A stretch of 64,000 bases of DNA from Anaerolineae bacterium. Lineage in GTDB: Bacteria; Chloroflexota; Anaerolineae; Aggregatilineales; Phototrophicaceae. Shown here in pieces: positions 1 to 9,531 of the stretch. Where the stretch lies: the NCBI GenBank assembly GCA_022843385.1, contig JALHNT010000001.1, positions 186,001 through 250,000 on the forward strand, given 5' to 3'. Under the pieces are notes generated by a model. That model made no database searches. It saw only the letters and a list, made by a program, of their open reading frames with translations, and was not told where the DNA came from. A program made the translations under genes and the position numbers. Positions within the stretch are counted from its first letter, which is position 1. Each line of letters begins with the position of its first letter.

Positions 1-2
1 TG

Positions 3-617
3 ACTGAGCCAGAGCGTTCGCTAGGGCTGCTATACAGTTTTGTGGAAAAAAATCTGTATGGTATGTTGTCGCGAAAGACCATAGCACAAATGTATCATGC
101 GGGCAATTCCGCCCTACCATTCCTTGAAAGAGTTTTCTCATTTGATGACCTTGATATCCAGAAATCTGCAATTAATGCTCTTTCCCTAATCAATACTGAT
201 GGGTCAAAGCGTTTGCTCGCGCAGTATGAGATACAGATTACTGAAAGAAGAAGAAGAGTTTTACAAGAACGAAAAGAATTAGAAGAGGAACAAGAATACA
301 AAAAACGAACCACAGTTAAAGAACGCATTCGAAACGAACTGGAAACACGTCGACAGACTCAAAATGAACTTGATCGACTTCGGGCTCAAAATGAACTTGA
401 TCGACTTCGCAACAATTTAGAGATTTATGGGCCTGCAATACAAATTGCTACCGTCCAGATTATTGGTGAAAAACGGATGCTAGATGGAATACCTGATCTC
501 ATCAAATTGCTTAAGAACAAAATCCCAGATGTTGCATCAGCCGCCGCCGAAGCACTCGAAAAGATTGCAACACCTGAAGCATTGGCGGCTGTCAAGGCCT
601 GGCGCGAGCGCAAATAG
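3..617 (+). CDS. HEAT-repeat-like protein with charged coiled coil, 5' end outside window
   Basis: The reading frame is open from base 3 through a possible GTG at 42, and the residues before that GTG (EPERSLGLLYSFV) read like protein, so the gene probably starts before the window. The N-terminal part (SALPFLERVFSF, IQKSAINALSLI) and the C-terminal part (DGIPDLIKLLKN, VASAAAEALEKIATPEALAAV) look like HEAT or PBS-lyase-type helical repeats. Between them lies a strongly charged, probably coiled-coil segment rich in E, K and R. HEAT repeats usually act as protein-interaction scaffolds. No enzymatic motif is visible, so the specific role is unknown. Confidence 0.6.
   Translation, partial: TEPERSLGLLYSFVEKNLYGMLSRKTIAQMYHAGNSALPFLERVFSFDDLDIQKSAINALSLINTDGSKRLLAQYEIQITERRRRVLQERKELEEEQEYKKRTTVKERIRNELETRRQTQNELDRLRAQNELDRLRNNLEIYGPAIQIATVQIIGEKRMLDGIPDLIKLLKNKIPDVASAAAEALEKIATPEALAAVKAWRERK
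358..409 (+). repeat. 27-bp in-frame tandem duplication
   Basis: Two identical 25-base copies with a 27-base period lie inside the coiled-coil part of the first gene. They encode QNELDRLR twice, a nine-residue step. It is a small recent in-frame duplication. Confidence 0.85.
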
Positions 618-619
618 TC

Positions 620-643
620 GGGAGCAACCGAAAAGCTGCTCCC
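620..643. terminator. Hairpin between convergent genes
   Basis: Arms GGGAGCA and TGCTCCC enclose a 10-base A-rich loop, between the stop of the HEAT-repeat gene and the stop of the convergent metalloprotease gene. No clear U-tract follows on either strand, so a terminator role is suggested mainly by position. Confidence 0.4.
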
Positions 644-650
644 TGCTTCC

Positions 651-1556
651 CTACTCAAAGAACCCCGACTCCTCGATCACCTGCTGGGTTGGGACGAAGC
701 TGGCTTCGACCACGCTCTTGCCGCTGCGCTGGAGATACGCCTGCACCATCTTGTAGCCCAATGCATAACCGGCGTTCGGCGGCACATCCACCGCTTCAAA
801 TCCATAATCCGCCGCCAGCGCCCCGCCGAAGATGTAACCCCGCACCACGTTGAATCCGCTGCGATTCAGCCCAGCGCGGAAGATCGCTTTCGTCCGTTCA
901 AGCTGGCTCTCATCAAAGGCTGTCACCCAGGGGCCGATCTTATCCGCGCCATACAGTTCGGCCGCGAAGGACTCCGCCAGCCCCTCCATCAGCATGTAGT
1001 CGCCAACGGTGGCTGTCATCGCGTTGGCATAGAGGATACCTTTGGCTGGGCCGATGGCCGCCACCAGATTGTGATGCAGCTCATGCACAGTTGCCGCTTC
1101 GACACAGCCCAGGTTGTGATCGGTGGCCGCGCCGTACACCGTCATGATCCAGCCAGGGATCGCGCCGAAGCCGCTGTAGCCACCGGCCTGTGGCACCGCG
1201 CTCATATCGGCCAGCATCAGGCCGAAGGTGATTGACTCGCCGGGGATGTCGGCGTGGTGGGCGGCGAAAGCCTGATAGCCGCGTTCGAGCGCCTGGGCTG
1301 CCCGTTCCCAGGCCTTCACCTGTTGGAGCTGGTCGAGCAATCCGGCAGCCCACTCTCGCTGTTCACCGGTGAACTGTTCCGGCTTCATGTTCCACATGGC
1401 GAAAGCCGCCACCGGATCGCTCATGCCGAAGACCTGCGCCAGTCCGGCGAACGGCTCGGCCAGTTCGGCGCGGAAGAGGGCTTCGCGGGTGGTGGCGTCC
1501 GCTGCCTCCAGCAACCGGCGATAGCTGCTCTCGGTATCCAGGATGTTAAAGCGCAT
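651..1556 (-). CDS. DUF2268-like predicted zinc-dependent protease
   Basis: The protein has 301 residues from an ATG at 1556, preceded by AAAGGGGAAT at good ribosome-binding distance. The longer frame upstream has no such site. The centre carries VHELHHN, an HExxH zinc-metallopeptidase signature, followed about 25 residues later by MLMEGLAESFA, whose Glu is a plausible third ligand. This layout fits the DUF2268 family of predicted Zn-dependent proteases. No signal peptide is seen, so it is probably cytoplasmic. It appears to be a single transcription unit facing the HEAT-repeat gene. Substrate unknown. Confidence 0.65.
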   Translation of the reverse strand: MRFNILDTESSYRRLLEAADATTREALFRAELAEPFAGLAQVFGMSDPVAAFAMWNMKPEQFTGEQREWAAGLLDQLQQVKAWERAAQALERGYQAFAAHHADIPGESITFGLMLADMSAVPQAGGYSGFGAIPGWIMTVYGAATDHNLGCVEAATVHELHHNLVAAIGPAKGILYANAMTATVGDYMLMEGLAESFAAELYGADKIGPWVTAFDESQLERTKAIFRAGLNRSGFNVVRGYIFGGALAADYGFEAVDVPPNAGYALGYKMVQAYLQRSGKSVVEASFVPTQQVIEESGFFE

Positions 1557-1687
1557 GGTGATTCCCCTTTCTCGGTTAACGTCCCTCAGCATACGCTATC
1601 ACGCAACGTCAGGGTCAAGGGGTGAATGCTACAATGTTGAAGAAATGGTCTGAGCGACCAATTGACCTGATCGCCCACAACACGAGT

Positions 1688-2110
1688 TTACTTCGGCGGT
1701 GGTACGACGCCGATGGTCAACAGGATGTTGGCATAGATGCGCTGTTCGCCGGTGGCGATCACCAGGCAGCAGTCCGGGTCGCGTGCCAGATCGTAGAACG
1801 GGAAGCGTCCGGTCTTCTTCAGTTCCAGCCCTGGCAGCACACGGCGGAACTCGGCGAAGATACTTGGCTCGGAACCGTCATCCGGCGTCATCACATCCGC
1901 TGCCTCAATCGGAATGGAACCCGCCAGCACTTCCAGCACCTCAACCGCGTTCAGTTTGCCCGGCGTGAAGTTCAGATACACCCGTCTGGCGGCGGGGTTG
2001 GCGCGGGTGCTGAAGGGATAATTGCCGTCGGCGATCAGGATTTTGCCGCCGTGACCAGAGCCGCCCAGCGCTTCGAGGATTTCCGGGTGGAGTAAGTTGC
2101 CAGTGAGCAT
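1688..2110 (-). CDS. RbsD/FucU-family sugar mutarotase
   Basis: The protein has 140 residues, the usual size of D-ribose pyranase (RbsD) and L-fucose mutarotase (FucU). The N-terminal HPEILEALGGSGHGGKI and ILIADGNYP match the family, including the catalytic His of the GHG motif. The C-terminal IYANILLTIGV fits the family end. Members interconvert sugar anomers in the cytoplasm so that downstream kinases or isomerases receive the right form. It lies 42 bases after the dehydrogenase gene on the same strand, so the two are probably co-transcribed. I cannot decide between ribose and fucose specificity. Confidence 0.8.
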   Translation of the reverse strand: MLTGNLLHPEILEALGGSGHGGKILIADGNYPFSTRANPAARRVYLNFTPGKLNAVEVLEVLAGSIPIEAADVMTPDDGSEPSIFAEFRRVLPGLELKKTGRFPFYDLARDPDCCLVIATGEQRIYANILLTIGVVPPPK

Positions 2111-2152
2111 GGTAATGGTTTCCTGAATAACGCGAATATTCGATGATTGATT

Positions 2153-3127
2153 TTAGCGCGGGGTTGGGCGTGTGGGCAAAACACCATTCACGATATGGTC
2201 ACAGGGTTCGCCGCGCAGCACCGCCAGCAGGTTCTGCACCGACATCAGGCACATGCGCTCCACCGACTCGCGGGTAGTTGCGCCCAGGTGCGGGATCGGG
2301 ATCAGGGTGTCCAGCGTCAGCAGCGGACTGCCGGTGGGTGGCTCGTGACGGAAGGCGTCGATAGCCGCGCCGCCCAGTTTGCCCGATTTCAGCGCCGCAT
2401 ACAGCGCGTCTTCGTCAATCAGTTCGCCCCTCGCCGTGTTGATCAGGCAGGCTCCGTCGCGCATCTGGGTGATGGTGCTGCTGTTGATGAGGTCAGTGGT
2501 TTCCGGCGTCAGAGCAGTATGCAGCGTGATGATGTGTGACTCGCGCAGGATCGTCGCCAGATCAGCGCGGCTGATGCCGGGAAGTTCGCCTTTCCAGAAC
2601 GGGTCATAGGCCAGCACCTTCATGCCCAGCGCTGCTGCTTTCTGACCGACATCGCGGCCAATCGCCCCGAAGCCAATGACCCCCAGCGTCTTCCCACTCA
2701 ATTCCCAGCCGGTCGGACGCTTCCACTCGCCGGCTTTAGCGGAAGCCGCCACCTGGGGGATTTGCCGCGCCAGGGCAAACATCAGCCCCAGCGCCAGCTC
2801 CGCCACGCCCAGGCTGTTCGCCCCCGGCGTGTTGGTCAATGCGATGCCTTTGGCCGCAGCCGCCTGTCCATCCACCGCGTCCACGCCGACGCCGTAGCGA
2901 GAAATCACCTTCAGCCGGTCAGCCGCGGCGATGACCGAAGCATCACAGGCATCCAGCCCCAGGATGACGCCATCGTAGCCGGGGATAAGTTGGCGGAGTT
3001 GTTCTGCTGAATAGGGATGGGCGGGCGGCTTCAGGTCAACAATGCAGCCCGCTTCGCGCAGCAGCTCATGATGGTGACCGGGAGCGTTAGCGAAGGAACG
3101 AGCTGTGACGAGGATGTGAGCGTTCAT
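2153..3127 (-). CDS. D-isomer-specific 2-hydroxyacid dehydrogenase (phosphoglycerate dehydrogenase-like)
   Basis: The 324-residue protein has the full catalytic layout of NAD-dependent D-2-hydroxyacid dehydrogenases. The nucleotide-binding motif GVIGFGAIGRDVG sits near residue 150. The substrate-binding Arg is in LINTARGELI, the catalytic Glu in the region DAFRHEPPTGSP, and the catalytic His in IPIPHLGATTRES. Length and motifs suit phosphoglycerate, hydroxypyruvate or glyoxylate reductases, but no ACT regulatory domain follows. It is the first gene of a leftward pair with the RbsD/FucU protein and is divergent from the sugar ABC operon, which suggests a role in carbohydrate catabolism rather than serine synthesis. 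Confidence 0.85.
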   Translation of the reverse strand: MNAHILVTARSFANAPGHHHELLREAGCIVDLKPPAHPYSAEQLRQLIPGYDGVILGLDACDASVIAAADRLKVISRYGVGVDAVDGQAAAAKGIALTNTPGANSLGVAELALGLMFALARQIPQVAASAKAGEWKRPTGWELSGKTLGVIGFGAIGRDVGQKAAALGMKVLAYDPFWKGELPGISRADLATILRESHIITLHTALTPETTDLINSSTITQMRDGACLINTARGELIDEDALYAALKSGKLGGAAIDAFRHEPPTGSPLLTLDTLIPIPHLGATTRESVERMCLMSVQNLLAVLRGEPCDHIVNGVLPTRPTPR

Positions 3128-3203
3128 GCCATGAGTCCAGATGGATGTGGTCAGTGGGAGATAAGAATACCCTTAATCCCGGCCCTGAACAAATGTGAAA
3201 GAG

Positions 3204-3232
3204 TTGGACAAATGTCATGCCGGAGCTATAAT
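3204..3232 (+). promoter_or_regulatory. Sigma-70-type promoter of the sugar ABC operon
   Basis: TTGGAC and a perfect TATAAT are separated by 17 bases, about 125 bases before the binding-protein start. The site lies in the divergent gap after the dehydrogenase gene and is the best promoter candidate for the rightward transport operon. The leader is long enough to hold a regulatory site, but I see no clear operator. Confidence 0.65.
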
Positions 3233-3356
3233 TGGGAAATCGTTATCTTGGCTGATGATTTGCCTGTAACGTTGAGGAGGAAAGACAATCACCCAAAACA
3301 CCTACCCTTTGTTCCGCTTAATCCGCAAAATAGTGAAAATGTGAGGAAATAAACCC

Positions 3357-4835
3357 ATGAAGAAGTTCCTATTTGTGATGCTCATTGCCATTCTGGCGCT
3401 CGGCATCCTTCCGGTGGCGGCTCAGGATAAGCCGTTTGCCGGGCAAAAAGTCGTCGTGGTGACTCAGGAAGGTTCCGCCATCGGTGGCCCGGCTGAACGG
3501 TACGGTGCCGAATGGGCCGAACTGACCGGCGCGACGGTTGAAGTGCAGCGCTTCGCCTTCGGCGACCTGTTCCCCAAGATTATCACCGCCCTCCAGACCG
3601 GCACGGGCGAATTTGATGTGATGATTTATGCTTCTGACTGGATGGGCGACATTGCCGGCGGTGGCTATGTGCTGCCGATCCCGGACAGCCTGAAGGAAGC
3701 AGTGGAATGGGACGACATCCTGCCGCTGTACCGTGAACGCATCGCTGACTGGGGCGGCACCACCTATGCCGTTCCGTTCGATGGCGATAGCCACATGATG
3801 TACTACCGCAAGGATCTGGTCAGCGCGGAAAGCCCGTACGCGGCGGAATTCGAAGCGGCGGCTGGTTTCCCGCTGGCTGAACCCCAGACCTGGAACCAGT
3901 ACAAGGCGATTTCTGAGTTCTTCCAGAATCGTGAAGTCGATACGGCTGGCGTGACAGCTCCGATCTACGGTGTGGCCGAAGCGCTGCGTCGTAATGCCCA
4001 GAGCTTCTGGTTCCTGATGAGCCGCAGCGGTGGCTATGCCAAAGTGCCGGGCGACCCCTACTTCTTCTTCGATGAAACCATGACCCCGCTGGTCAATACC
4101 CCCGGCTGGGTGCAGGGTCTCCAGGACTGGATCGACATTTACAACTGCTGCGCCGCCCCCGACATGATTAACTTCGATGTCGTTAACGTGCGCGCGCTGT
4201 TCCCGGCTGGTCAGGTGGTCTTCGGTCTGGACTGGGGCGATGTTGGCCCGATCACCGTTGATCCGAACGTCTCGGTCGTCAAGGGTCTGGCGGGCTTTGG
4301 CACGCTGCCCGGTGCCGAACGCTACTGGGATCGCGCGTCGGGCGAGTGGGTCGATGCTGAAGGTGGCGTGAACAAGGCTCCGTTCATTGCTTTCGGTGGT
4401 TGGGTCATCTCGGTTGCGGCGGACAGCGATGTGGCTGATGCGGCTTTCGATTATGTCACCTACCTGTCGGGCAAGGAACTGGCGGGCGTGCTGGCGACCA
4501 CCGGCGGCACCGGCGTCAACCCGCTGCGCCAGAGCCAGTTCGATAACCTCGACCTGTGGGTCAACGCTGGCTTCGATGAAGAATCGGCGCAGGACTATCT
4601 GGGCGCGGTTCTCGACACCATCAATCACCCGAACAACATTGTTGACCTGCGCATCCCCGGCGCGTTCGAATACTTCTCGGCGCTTGACCAGGGCATTGCC
4701 AAGGCCATCACCGGTGAGTTGAGCGCACAGGCCGCGCTGGATGAAGTCGCGGTTGCCTGGGACGCCATCACTGAACGTCTGGGACGCGAAAGCCAGTTGG
4801 CGCTGTACAAGCAGTCGCTGGGCATTACTGAATAA
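3357..4835 (+). CDS. Sugar ABC transporter substrate-binding protein
   Basis: This 492-residue exported binding protein starts with a classical signal peptide (MKKFLFVMLIAILALGILP, then VAAQ), so it acts outside the membrane. No lipobox cysteine is visible at the cleavage site. The mature part has the look of the large solute-binding family 1 proteins, with features such as VMIYASDWMGD, YAVPFDGDSHMMYYRKDL and FGGWVISVAADSD. Two MalF/MalG-type permeases follow directly, so it should deliver an oligosaccharide or a related compound to them. The exact ligand cannot be read from sequence. Confidence 0.9.
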   Translation: MKKFLFVMLIAILALGILPVAAQDKPFAGQKVVVVTQEGSAIGGPAERYGAEWAELTGATVEVQRFAFGDLFPKIITALQTGTGEFDVMIYASDWMGDIAGGGYVLPIPDSLKEAVEWDDILPLYRERIADWGGTTYAVPFDGDSHMMYYRKDLVSAESPYAAEFEAAAGFPLAEPQTWNQYKAISEFFQNREVDTAGVTAPIYGVAEALRRNAQSFWFLMSRSGGYAKVPGDPYFFFDETMTPLVNTPGWVQGLQDWIDIYNCCAAPDMINFDVVNVRALFPAGQVVFGLDWGDVGPITVDPNVSVVKGLAGFGTLPGAERYWDRASGEWVDAEGGVNKAPFIAFGGWVISVAADSDVADAAFDYVTYLSGKELAGVLATTGGTGVNPLRQSQFDNLDLWVNAGFDEESAQDYLGAVLDTINHPNNIVDLRIPGAFEYFSALDQGIAKAITGELSAQAALDEVAVAWDAITERLGRESQLALYKQSLGITE

Positions 4836-4873
4836 ACAGTGGCGTAAGCTGCTGTTGATCGCATCGCTGCTGG

Positions 4874-4899
4874 AGGCCGGGGACTATCATCCTCGGCCT
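4874..4899 (+). terminator. Intercistronic hairpin between binding protein and permease
   Basis: Ten-base arms, AGGCCGGGGA and TCCTCGGCCT with one G-U pair, enclose a six-base loop. There is no long U-tract. Hairpins here in transport operons often stabilise the binding-protein mRNA or attenuate expression of the permeases. Confidence 0.5.
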
Positions 4900-4948
4900 T
4901 CAGATTGGTTCTGTCGGCAGAAAATATGATTTTTAGGGGGACTTTGTT

Positions 4949-5974
4949 TTGGCTGCTCAGACCGCGCTTAAACCCCTGCCACCCGCAGATGAAACTATTC
5001 AGGAGTCCGGCGAAGACCGCATTTTTAAGCGGGTCTTCCTCTCGCCAGCAGTGGCTTTCCTGCTCCTGCTCTCGATCTTTCCGCTGCTCTGGTCGCTCGG
5101 CGTCAGCCTGACCACCTGCCAGCGCACGGTGCCAACAGGCACGGAAGTGTCTGAGACATTTCTGGGAAACCTGATCTGTGTGGGCAACCCGGCTGAATTA
5201 TCGCTGCGCAATTACGAGCGCATCCCAACCGACGGGCGGATGCTGACCGCCATCCGCAACACCTTGTTTTATGTGGTTGTCGGTGTCGCCTTTCAATATG
5301 TCATCGGCCTGGGGCTGGCGATCCTGCTCAATCAGGATTTCCGGGGACGCGCGATTTTCCGGGTGATCTTTCTGCTACCGATGATGGTGACGCCGGTCGC
5401 GGCTGGCTATATCGGGCGCATGATGTTCGACTCTGGTTTGTCACCCTTGGCGCAGCTTCAACGCACCCTCAGTACCTTTTTGTCGGGCGTGATCGGGCAA
5501 AAAGTCACGATTTCCATCCCCTTCATCACCGACCCTGGCGTGGCCCCTTTCACCATGGTGCTGATCGACTCGTGGCAGTGGATTCCTTTTATGACGCTGC
5601 TGCTGCTGGCCGGTATGCAGGCCATCCCCGACGAGATATACGAGGCCGCCCGCGTTGATGGAGCCAATATCCGCCAGATTTTCTTCCGCATCACTTTCCC
5701 GATTTTGCTGCCCATCACATTGACCGCCATTCTCATTCGCAGCCTGGAGATGTTCAAGCTGGTGGACATCATCAATGTGGTCACCGGCGGTGGGCCAGGG
5801 ACATCTACCGAGTCGCTGGTGATGTATGTCTATGACACGGCCTTGAGCTTCGGCAATTACGGCTATGCGGCGGCGATGGGCTATGTGCTGCTGGTGATGG
5901 TCATCGTTTTCGCCACCGTCTTCCTCAGCATTTCGCGCCGCATCACCCGGCAGCAGTTGGGGACAACCTCATGA
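4949..5974 (+). CDS. Sugar ABC transporter permease (MalF/UgpA type)
   Basis: The 341-residue membrane protein starts at a TTG codon with AGGGGG upstream. It has about six hydrophobic segments, the first near residues 35-55 ([18 protein letters not shown]). The cytoplasmic EAA loop [20 protein letters not shown], near residues 225-245, contacts the ATPase subunit. A periplasmic stretch after the first segment contains two cysteines (TCQRTV, LICVGNP) and could be disulphide-bonded. It pairs with the next permease to form the membrane channel. No ATPase gene lies in the operon, so a shared MsmK/UgpC-type ATPase elsewhere is probably used. Confidence 0.9.
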   Translation: MAAQTALKPLPPADETIQESGEDRIFKRVFLSPAVAFLLLLSIFPLLWSLGVSLTTCQRTVPTGTEVSETFLGNLICVGNPAELSLRNYERIPTDGRMLTAIRNTLFYVVVGVAFQYVIGLGLAILLNQDFRGRAIFRVIFLLPMMVTPVAAGYIGRMMFDSGLSPLAQLQRTLSTFLSGVIGQKVTISIPFITDPGVAPFTMVLIDSWQWIPFMTLLLLAGMQAIPDEIYEAARVDGANIRQIFFRITFPILLPITLTAILIRSLEMFKLVDIINVVTGGGPGTSTESLVMYVYDTALSFGNYGYAAAMGYVLLVMVIVFATVFLSISRRITRQQLGTTS

Positions 5975-6831
5975 AGAAGCGCTCACTGCCCGCGACCATC
6001 ACACTCTATACTCTGCTCATCATCTGGGCTTTCATCTGCCTGTTCCCGTTCTACTGGATGTTCACCACCTCCTTCAAACGTCCGCTGGATGTCAACCGCG
6101 TCCCGCGTTATATTCCGTTTGTCGATTATCAGCCGGTCATCGACCACTGGCGTTTCCTGCTGGTGGATGAGCAGGCCAAGACTTTCCGTTACTTCCGCAA
6201 CAGCGTCATCGCTGCCAGCGTATCCTGTGTGCTGTCGGTCATCCTGGGGTCCATGGCGGGCTATGCGTTGTCGCGCTTCCGCTATTACTGGGCCCGCCTC
6301 GGCTGGCGCAACGACAACATCGCCTTCTGGATCATCTCGCAGCGCTTCCTGCCCCCGGCGGCGGTGGTCATTCCTTTCCTCTTGTTCTTCAATTTCTTCC
6401 GGCTGATCGATACCCATGCCGGTCTCATCATCGCCTACACCGTGTTCAACCTGCCGTTCGCCGTCTGGATCATGCGCGACTTCTTCAACAGTCTGCCGAT
6501 TGATCTGGAAGAAAGCGCCCGTGTTGATGGCGCGAATCGCTGGCAAACCTTCCTGCAGATCGTGTTGCCTCTCAGCACCCCCGGTCTGGTCACGGTTGCA
6601 CTGTTCTCCTTCATCTTCGCGTGGAACGAATTCCTCTTCGCTCTCATGCTGACGAACTTCGAAGCCATCACCATGCCGGTATATCTGGCTGGCATGAAGA
6701 GCACCAAAGGCATCGAGTGGTGGTATATCTCGGCCTTGACGCTCATCATGGTCGCCCCGGTCATGCTGATTGGCCTGTTCCTCCAGCGCTATATTGTACG
6801 TGGGCTGGCGGCGGGTGCGCTCAAAGGTTAG
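5971..6831 (+). CDS. Sugar ABC transporter permease (MalG/UgpE type)
   Basis: The 286-residue inner-membrane permease overlaps the preceding permease by four bases (ATGA), so the two are translationally coupled. It has an N-terminal anchor ([18 protein letters not shown]) and the EAA loop [19 protein letters not shown] near residues 175-195, followed by LPLSTPG. The end, [17 protein letters not shown], is typical of MalG-type subunits. It works with the binding protein and first permease to import the sugar. Confidence 0.9.
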   Translation: MKKRSLPATITLYTLLIIWAFICLFPFYWMFTTSFKRPLDVNRVPRYIPFVDYQPVIDHWRFLLVDEQAKTFRYFRNSVIAASVSCVLSVILGSMAGYALSRFRYYWARLGWRNDNIAFWIISQRFLPPAAVVIPFLLFFNFFRLIDTHAGLIIAYTVFNLPFAVWIMRDFFNSLPIDLEESARVDGANRWQTFLQIVLPLSTPGLVTVALFSFIFAWNEFLFALMLTNFEAITMPVYLAGMKSTKGIEWWYISALTLIMVAPVMLIGLFLQRYIVRGLAAGALKG

Positions 6832-6844
6832 ACTTCAATTAAAT

Positions 6845-6865
6845 GGGGCGACAATCGGTTGCCCC
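6845..6865 (+). terminator. Hairpin after the permease genes
   Basis: GGGGCGAC and GTTGCCCC pair around a five-base loop, with one G-U pair, 14 bases after the permease stop. There is no U-tract. It may reduce read-through into the oxidoreductase gene. Confidence 0.35.
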
Positions 6866-6900
6866 ATCATCCGCCTTCATTCCACTTTCTGGAGATTATC

Positions 6901-7884
6901 ATGACACACCCGATACGCTGGGGCATTCTGGGTACGGGCAGTATCGCTCGCCTGTTTGCTACCGGTTTGGCTGCGCTGCCCGACGCTCAGTTGATCGCTG
7001 TCGGTTCGCGCACCGAATCCAACGCCACGGCCTTCGCCGAAACATTTCATATCCCCAACATCCACGCCAGCTATGAGGCGCTCGCCAGCGATGCGCAGGT
7101 CGATGCCATCTACATCGCCACGCCGCACCCATTCCACAAGGATAACGCGCTGCTCTGCCTCGATCACGGCAAACCGGTCCTGTGCGAAAAACCCTTCACC
7201 ATCAACGCGGCTGAGGCGCAGGCCGTCATCGAGAAAGCACGGGAGAAACGCCTGTTCCTGATGGAAGCGATGTGGACGCGCTGCCTGCCGGTCATCATCC
7301 GGGCGCGTGAGCTGATCGCTGAGGGTGCGATTGGCGAGGTGAGAATGCTGACGGCAGACTTCGGCTTTCGCACCGGTTTCAACCCCCATAGCCGCCTGTT
7401 TGACCCGGAGCTGGGCGGGGGTGGATTGCTGGATGTCGGCATTTATCCGCTGTCGTTGGCGTCGCTGTTCTTCGGAAAGCCGGAACACGTTGTCAGCGCG
7501 GCGCATCTCGGCGCGACCGGCGTTGATGAGCAGGCGGCGATCATTCTGCGTTACGCCGATGGACAATTGGCGCAGCTCTCCTGTGCCACCCGCACCCAGA
7601 TGGTATGGGATGCCATCATCTATGGCACCGACGGCCACATCCGCATCCCGGAATGGTGGCATGCCCGCAACTTCATTATCAGCCGCAGCGGTCAGCCATC
7701 GGAAATCATCGAGCTGCCGTTCGAAGGCAATGGCTACAATTATGAAGCGGCGGAAGTGGCGCGTTGTCTGCGAACCGGGCTACTGGAAAGCCCGATCATG
7801 CCGCTCGACGAAACGCTGACGATCATGCAGACAATGGACACTATCCGCGCCCAGTGGGGCCTGAAATATCCAATGGAGGGTTAA
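6901..7884 (+). CDS. Gfo/Idh/MocA-family NAD(P)-dependent oxidoreductase
   Basis: The 327-residue enzyme starts at the ATG at 6901, with GGAG seven bases upstream. The N-terminal Rossmann motif GILGTGSIARLF binds the dinucleotide. YIATPHPFHKDNA and the hallmark VLCEKPFTINAAEA supply the conserved Lys of the EKP motif near residue 97. The C-terminal half contains GGGLLDVGIYPLSLA, as in sugar dehydrogenases of this family. It lies just downstream of the sugar transporter and three bases before an aldo-keto reductase gene, so it probably oxidises or reduces the imported sugar or a derivative. Confidence 0.88.
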   Translation: MTHPIRWGILGTGSIARLFATGLAALPDAQLIAVGSRTESNATAFAETFHIPNIHASYEALASDAQVDAIYIATPHPFHKDNALLCLDHGKPVLCEKPFTINAAEAQAVIEKAREKRLFLMEAMWTRCLPVIIRARELIAEGAIGEVRMLTADFGFRTGFNPHSRLFDPELGGGGLLDVGIYPLSLASLFFGKPEHVVSAAHLGATGVDEQAAIILRYADGQLAQLSCATRTQMVWDAIIYGTDGHIRIPEWWHARNFIISRSGQPSEIIELPFEGNGYNYEAAEVARCLRTGLLESPIMPLDETLTIMQTMDTIRAQWGLKYPMEG

Positions 7885-7886
7885 TC

Positions 7887-8846
7887 ATGGAATACGGACG
7901 ACTCCCCGGCATTGATAAGCCGATTTCGCGCCTGGTTCAGGGGACGGTCATGATCCAGTCATCCCGGCTGGAGGCCAGCTTCAAACTGCTGGATGACATC
8001 TTCGCCCTGGGCTGCACCACCTTCGATACGGCTCACGTCTATGGCAATGGCGACAACGAGCGCACCGTCGGGCAGTGGGTACGCGAACGCGGCCTGCGCG
8101 ATAAAATTGTGATGATCGGCAAGGGGGCGCATCACAATGCCGACCGCCGCCGCGTCACTCCTTTCGACATCACCGCCGATATTCACGACTCGCTGGCGCG
8201 TTTTCAGTTCGACTACATCGACCTCTACATCCTGCACCGCGATGATCCCTCGGTGCCAGTTGGCCCAATCATCGAGACGCTCAACGAGCATCGCGCTGCC
8301 GGACGCATTCACGCCTTTGGCGGCTCGAACTGGACCCACACCCGTGTTCAGGAAGCCCATGAGTACGCCGCCGCGCACGGCCTACACAGCTTCACTGTCA
8401 GCAGCCCCAACTTCAGCCTGGCCGAGCAGGTTCAGGAACCCTGGGAGAACTGCGTCAGCATCAGCGGGCCGGCGAATGCGGCTGCCCGCGAGTGGTATGC
8501 CCAGGCGAAGATCCCGCTGTTCACCTGGTCGAGCCTGGCCGGTGGCTTCTTCTCCGGGCGCTTTCGCCGCGATAACCTCGACAGCTTCACCGAGTATCTG
8601 GATAAACTGTGTGTCACCTCGTATTGCTACGAAGCCAACTTCCAGCGCCTGGATCGGGTCAAGCAGGTGGCGGAAGAGAACGGCCTGAGCATCCCGCAGG
8701 TGGCGCTGGCCTATGTGCTGAACCAACCGCTGGACATCTACGCCCTGGTCGGCTGTCAGAGTGGCGAGGAATTCGCTGCCAACATCGCTGCCATGCAAAC
8801 CCGCATTCCCGCCGAGACGCTGGACTGGCTGGACTTGCGCGTATAA
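7887..8846 (+). CDS. Aldo/keto reductase
   Basis: The 319-residue cytoplasmic oxidoreductase starts two bases after the stop of the preceding oxidoreductase gene, with GGAGGG upstream. The catalytic tetrad of the family is visible: Asp and Tyr in FDTAHVYGNGDNE, Lys in MIGKGAHH and His in DLYILHRDD. GGSNWTHTRVQEA and ALAYVLNQP are standard later motifs. The insertion SISGPANAAAREWYAQ resembles the AKR subgroup that acts on sugar-like substrates. Context suggests it works with the neighbouring Gfo/Idh/MocA enzyme on the imported sugar. The substrate is not identifiable. Confidence 0.85.
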   Translation: MEYGRLPGIDKPISRLVQGTVMIQSSRLEASFKLLDDIFALGCTTFDTAHVYGNGDNERTVGQWVRERGLRDKIVMIGKGAHHNADRRRVTPFDITADIHDSLARFQFDYIDLYILHRDDPSVPVGPIIETLNEHRAAGRIHAFGGSNWTHTRVQEAHEYAAAHGLHSFTVSSPNFSLAEQVQEPWENCVSISGPANAAAREWYAQAKIPLFTWSSLAGGFFSGRFRRDNLDSFTEYLDKLCVTSYCYEANFQRLDRVKQVAEENGLSIPQVALAYVLNQPLDIYALVGCQSGEEFAANIAAMQTRIPAETLDWLDLRV

Positions 8847-8877
8847 TCGAGTCAGTGTCAGCAGCAGGAGTCGGTCA

Positions 8878-9504
8878 ATGGTCGCAATGGATGTGGTGAA
8901 GGAACAGCCGGTCACGAGGGACGATCCCTTCTATCGTCTGTCGGTGGCGCAGTATCAGGCGATGGCGGCGCAGGGTATCCTGACCGAGGATGATCGGGTC
9001 GAATTGCTGGAAGGACTGCTGATTCAGAAAATGACGAAAAATCCCCGCCATATCTGGTCTACCGAAAATGCTGATGCGCTCATCCAGCCGCATTTGCCAG
9101 CCGGTTGGTTCAGCCGCCGCCAGGATCCATTCAACACCGGCGACAGTCAACCTGAACCAGACGTGTTCGTGGTGCGTGGCAAACCGCGCGACTACATCGA
9201 GCGCCTGCCAGCCGCTTCAGATGTGGCATTGGTGGTAGAAGTTGCGGATTCCACGCTGGCACAGGATCGGACAGTCAAGCAGCGGATCTATGCGCGGGCG
9301 GGCATTGCCGTCTACTGGATCATCAATCTGGTGGATAACCAGATCGAGGTTTACAGCCAGCCGATCATGGGCGATGAACCCGGCTATCCCGCACCGACGA
9401 TCTACAAGGGTGACGATCGGCTGCCGCTGCTGATCGATGGGCAGGAAGTCGCCCGATTGAAAGCCAGCGACATCCTGCCACCGCCGAACAACCCAACTGC
9501 ATGA
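8878..9504 (+). CDS. Uma2-family endonuclease-fold protein (DUF820)
   Basis: The 208-residue protein starts at the ATG at 8878, preceded by CAGGAG. It has the Uma2 pattern: YQAMAAQGILTEDDRVELLEG at the N-terminus, then QPEPDVFVV, then ALVVEVADSTLAQDRTVK, giving the Asp, Glu and Lys of a PD-(D/E)xK nuclease-like core. YARAGIAVYWIINL completes the family signature. Uma2 proteins are abundant in cyanobacteria and Chloroflexota, often in many copies, and their function is largely unknown. This one sits alone between the sugar operon and the convergent hexulose-phosphate genes. Confidence 0.85.
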   Translation: MVAMDVVKEQPVTRDDPFYRLSVAQYQAMAAQGILTEDDRVELLEGLLIQKMTKNPRHIWSTENADALIQPHLPAGWFSRRQDPFNTGDSQPEPDVFVVRGKPRDYIERLPAASDVALVVEVADSTLAQDRTVKQRIYARAGIAVYWIINLVDNQIEVYSQPIMGDEPGYPAPTIYKGDDRLPLLIDGQEVARLKASDILPPPNNPTA

Positions 9505-9531
9505 GCCAGTCCGGAATGCGCCGCACCCGTA

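Noticed and set aside
3017..3352. Small rightward gene before the sugar binding protein
   Set aside because: It overlaps the dehydrogenase gene on the other strand and spans the operon promoter. Its residues do not look like a conserved protein.
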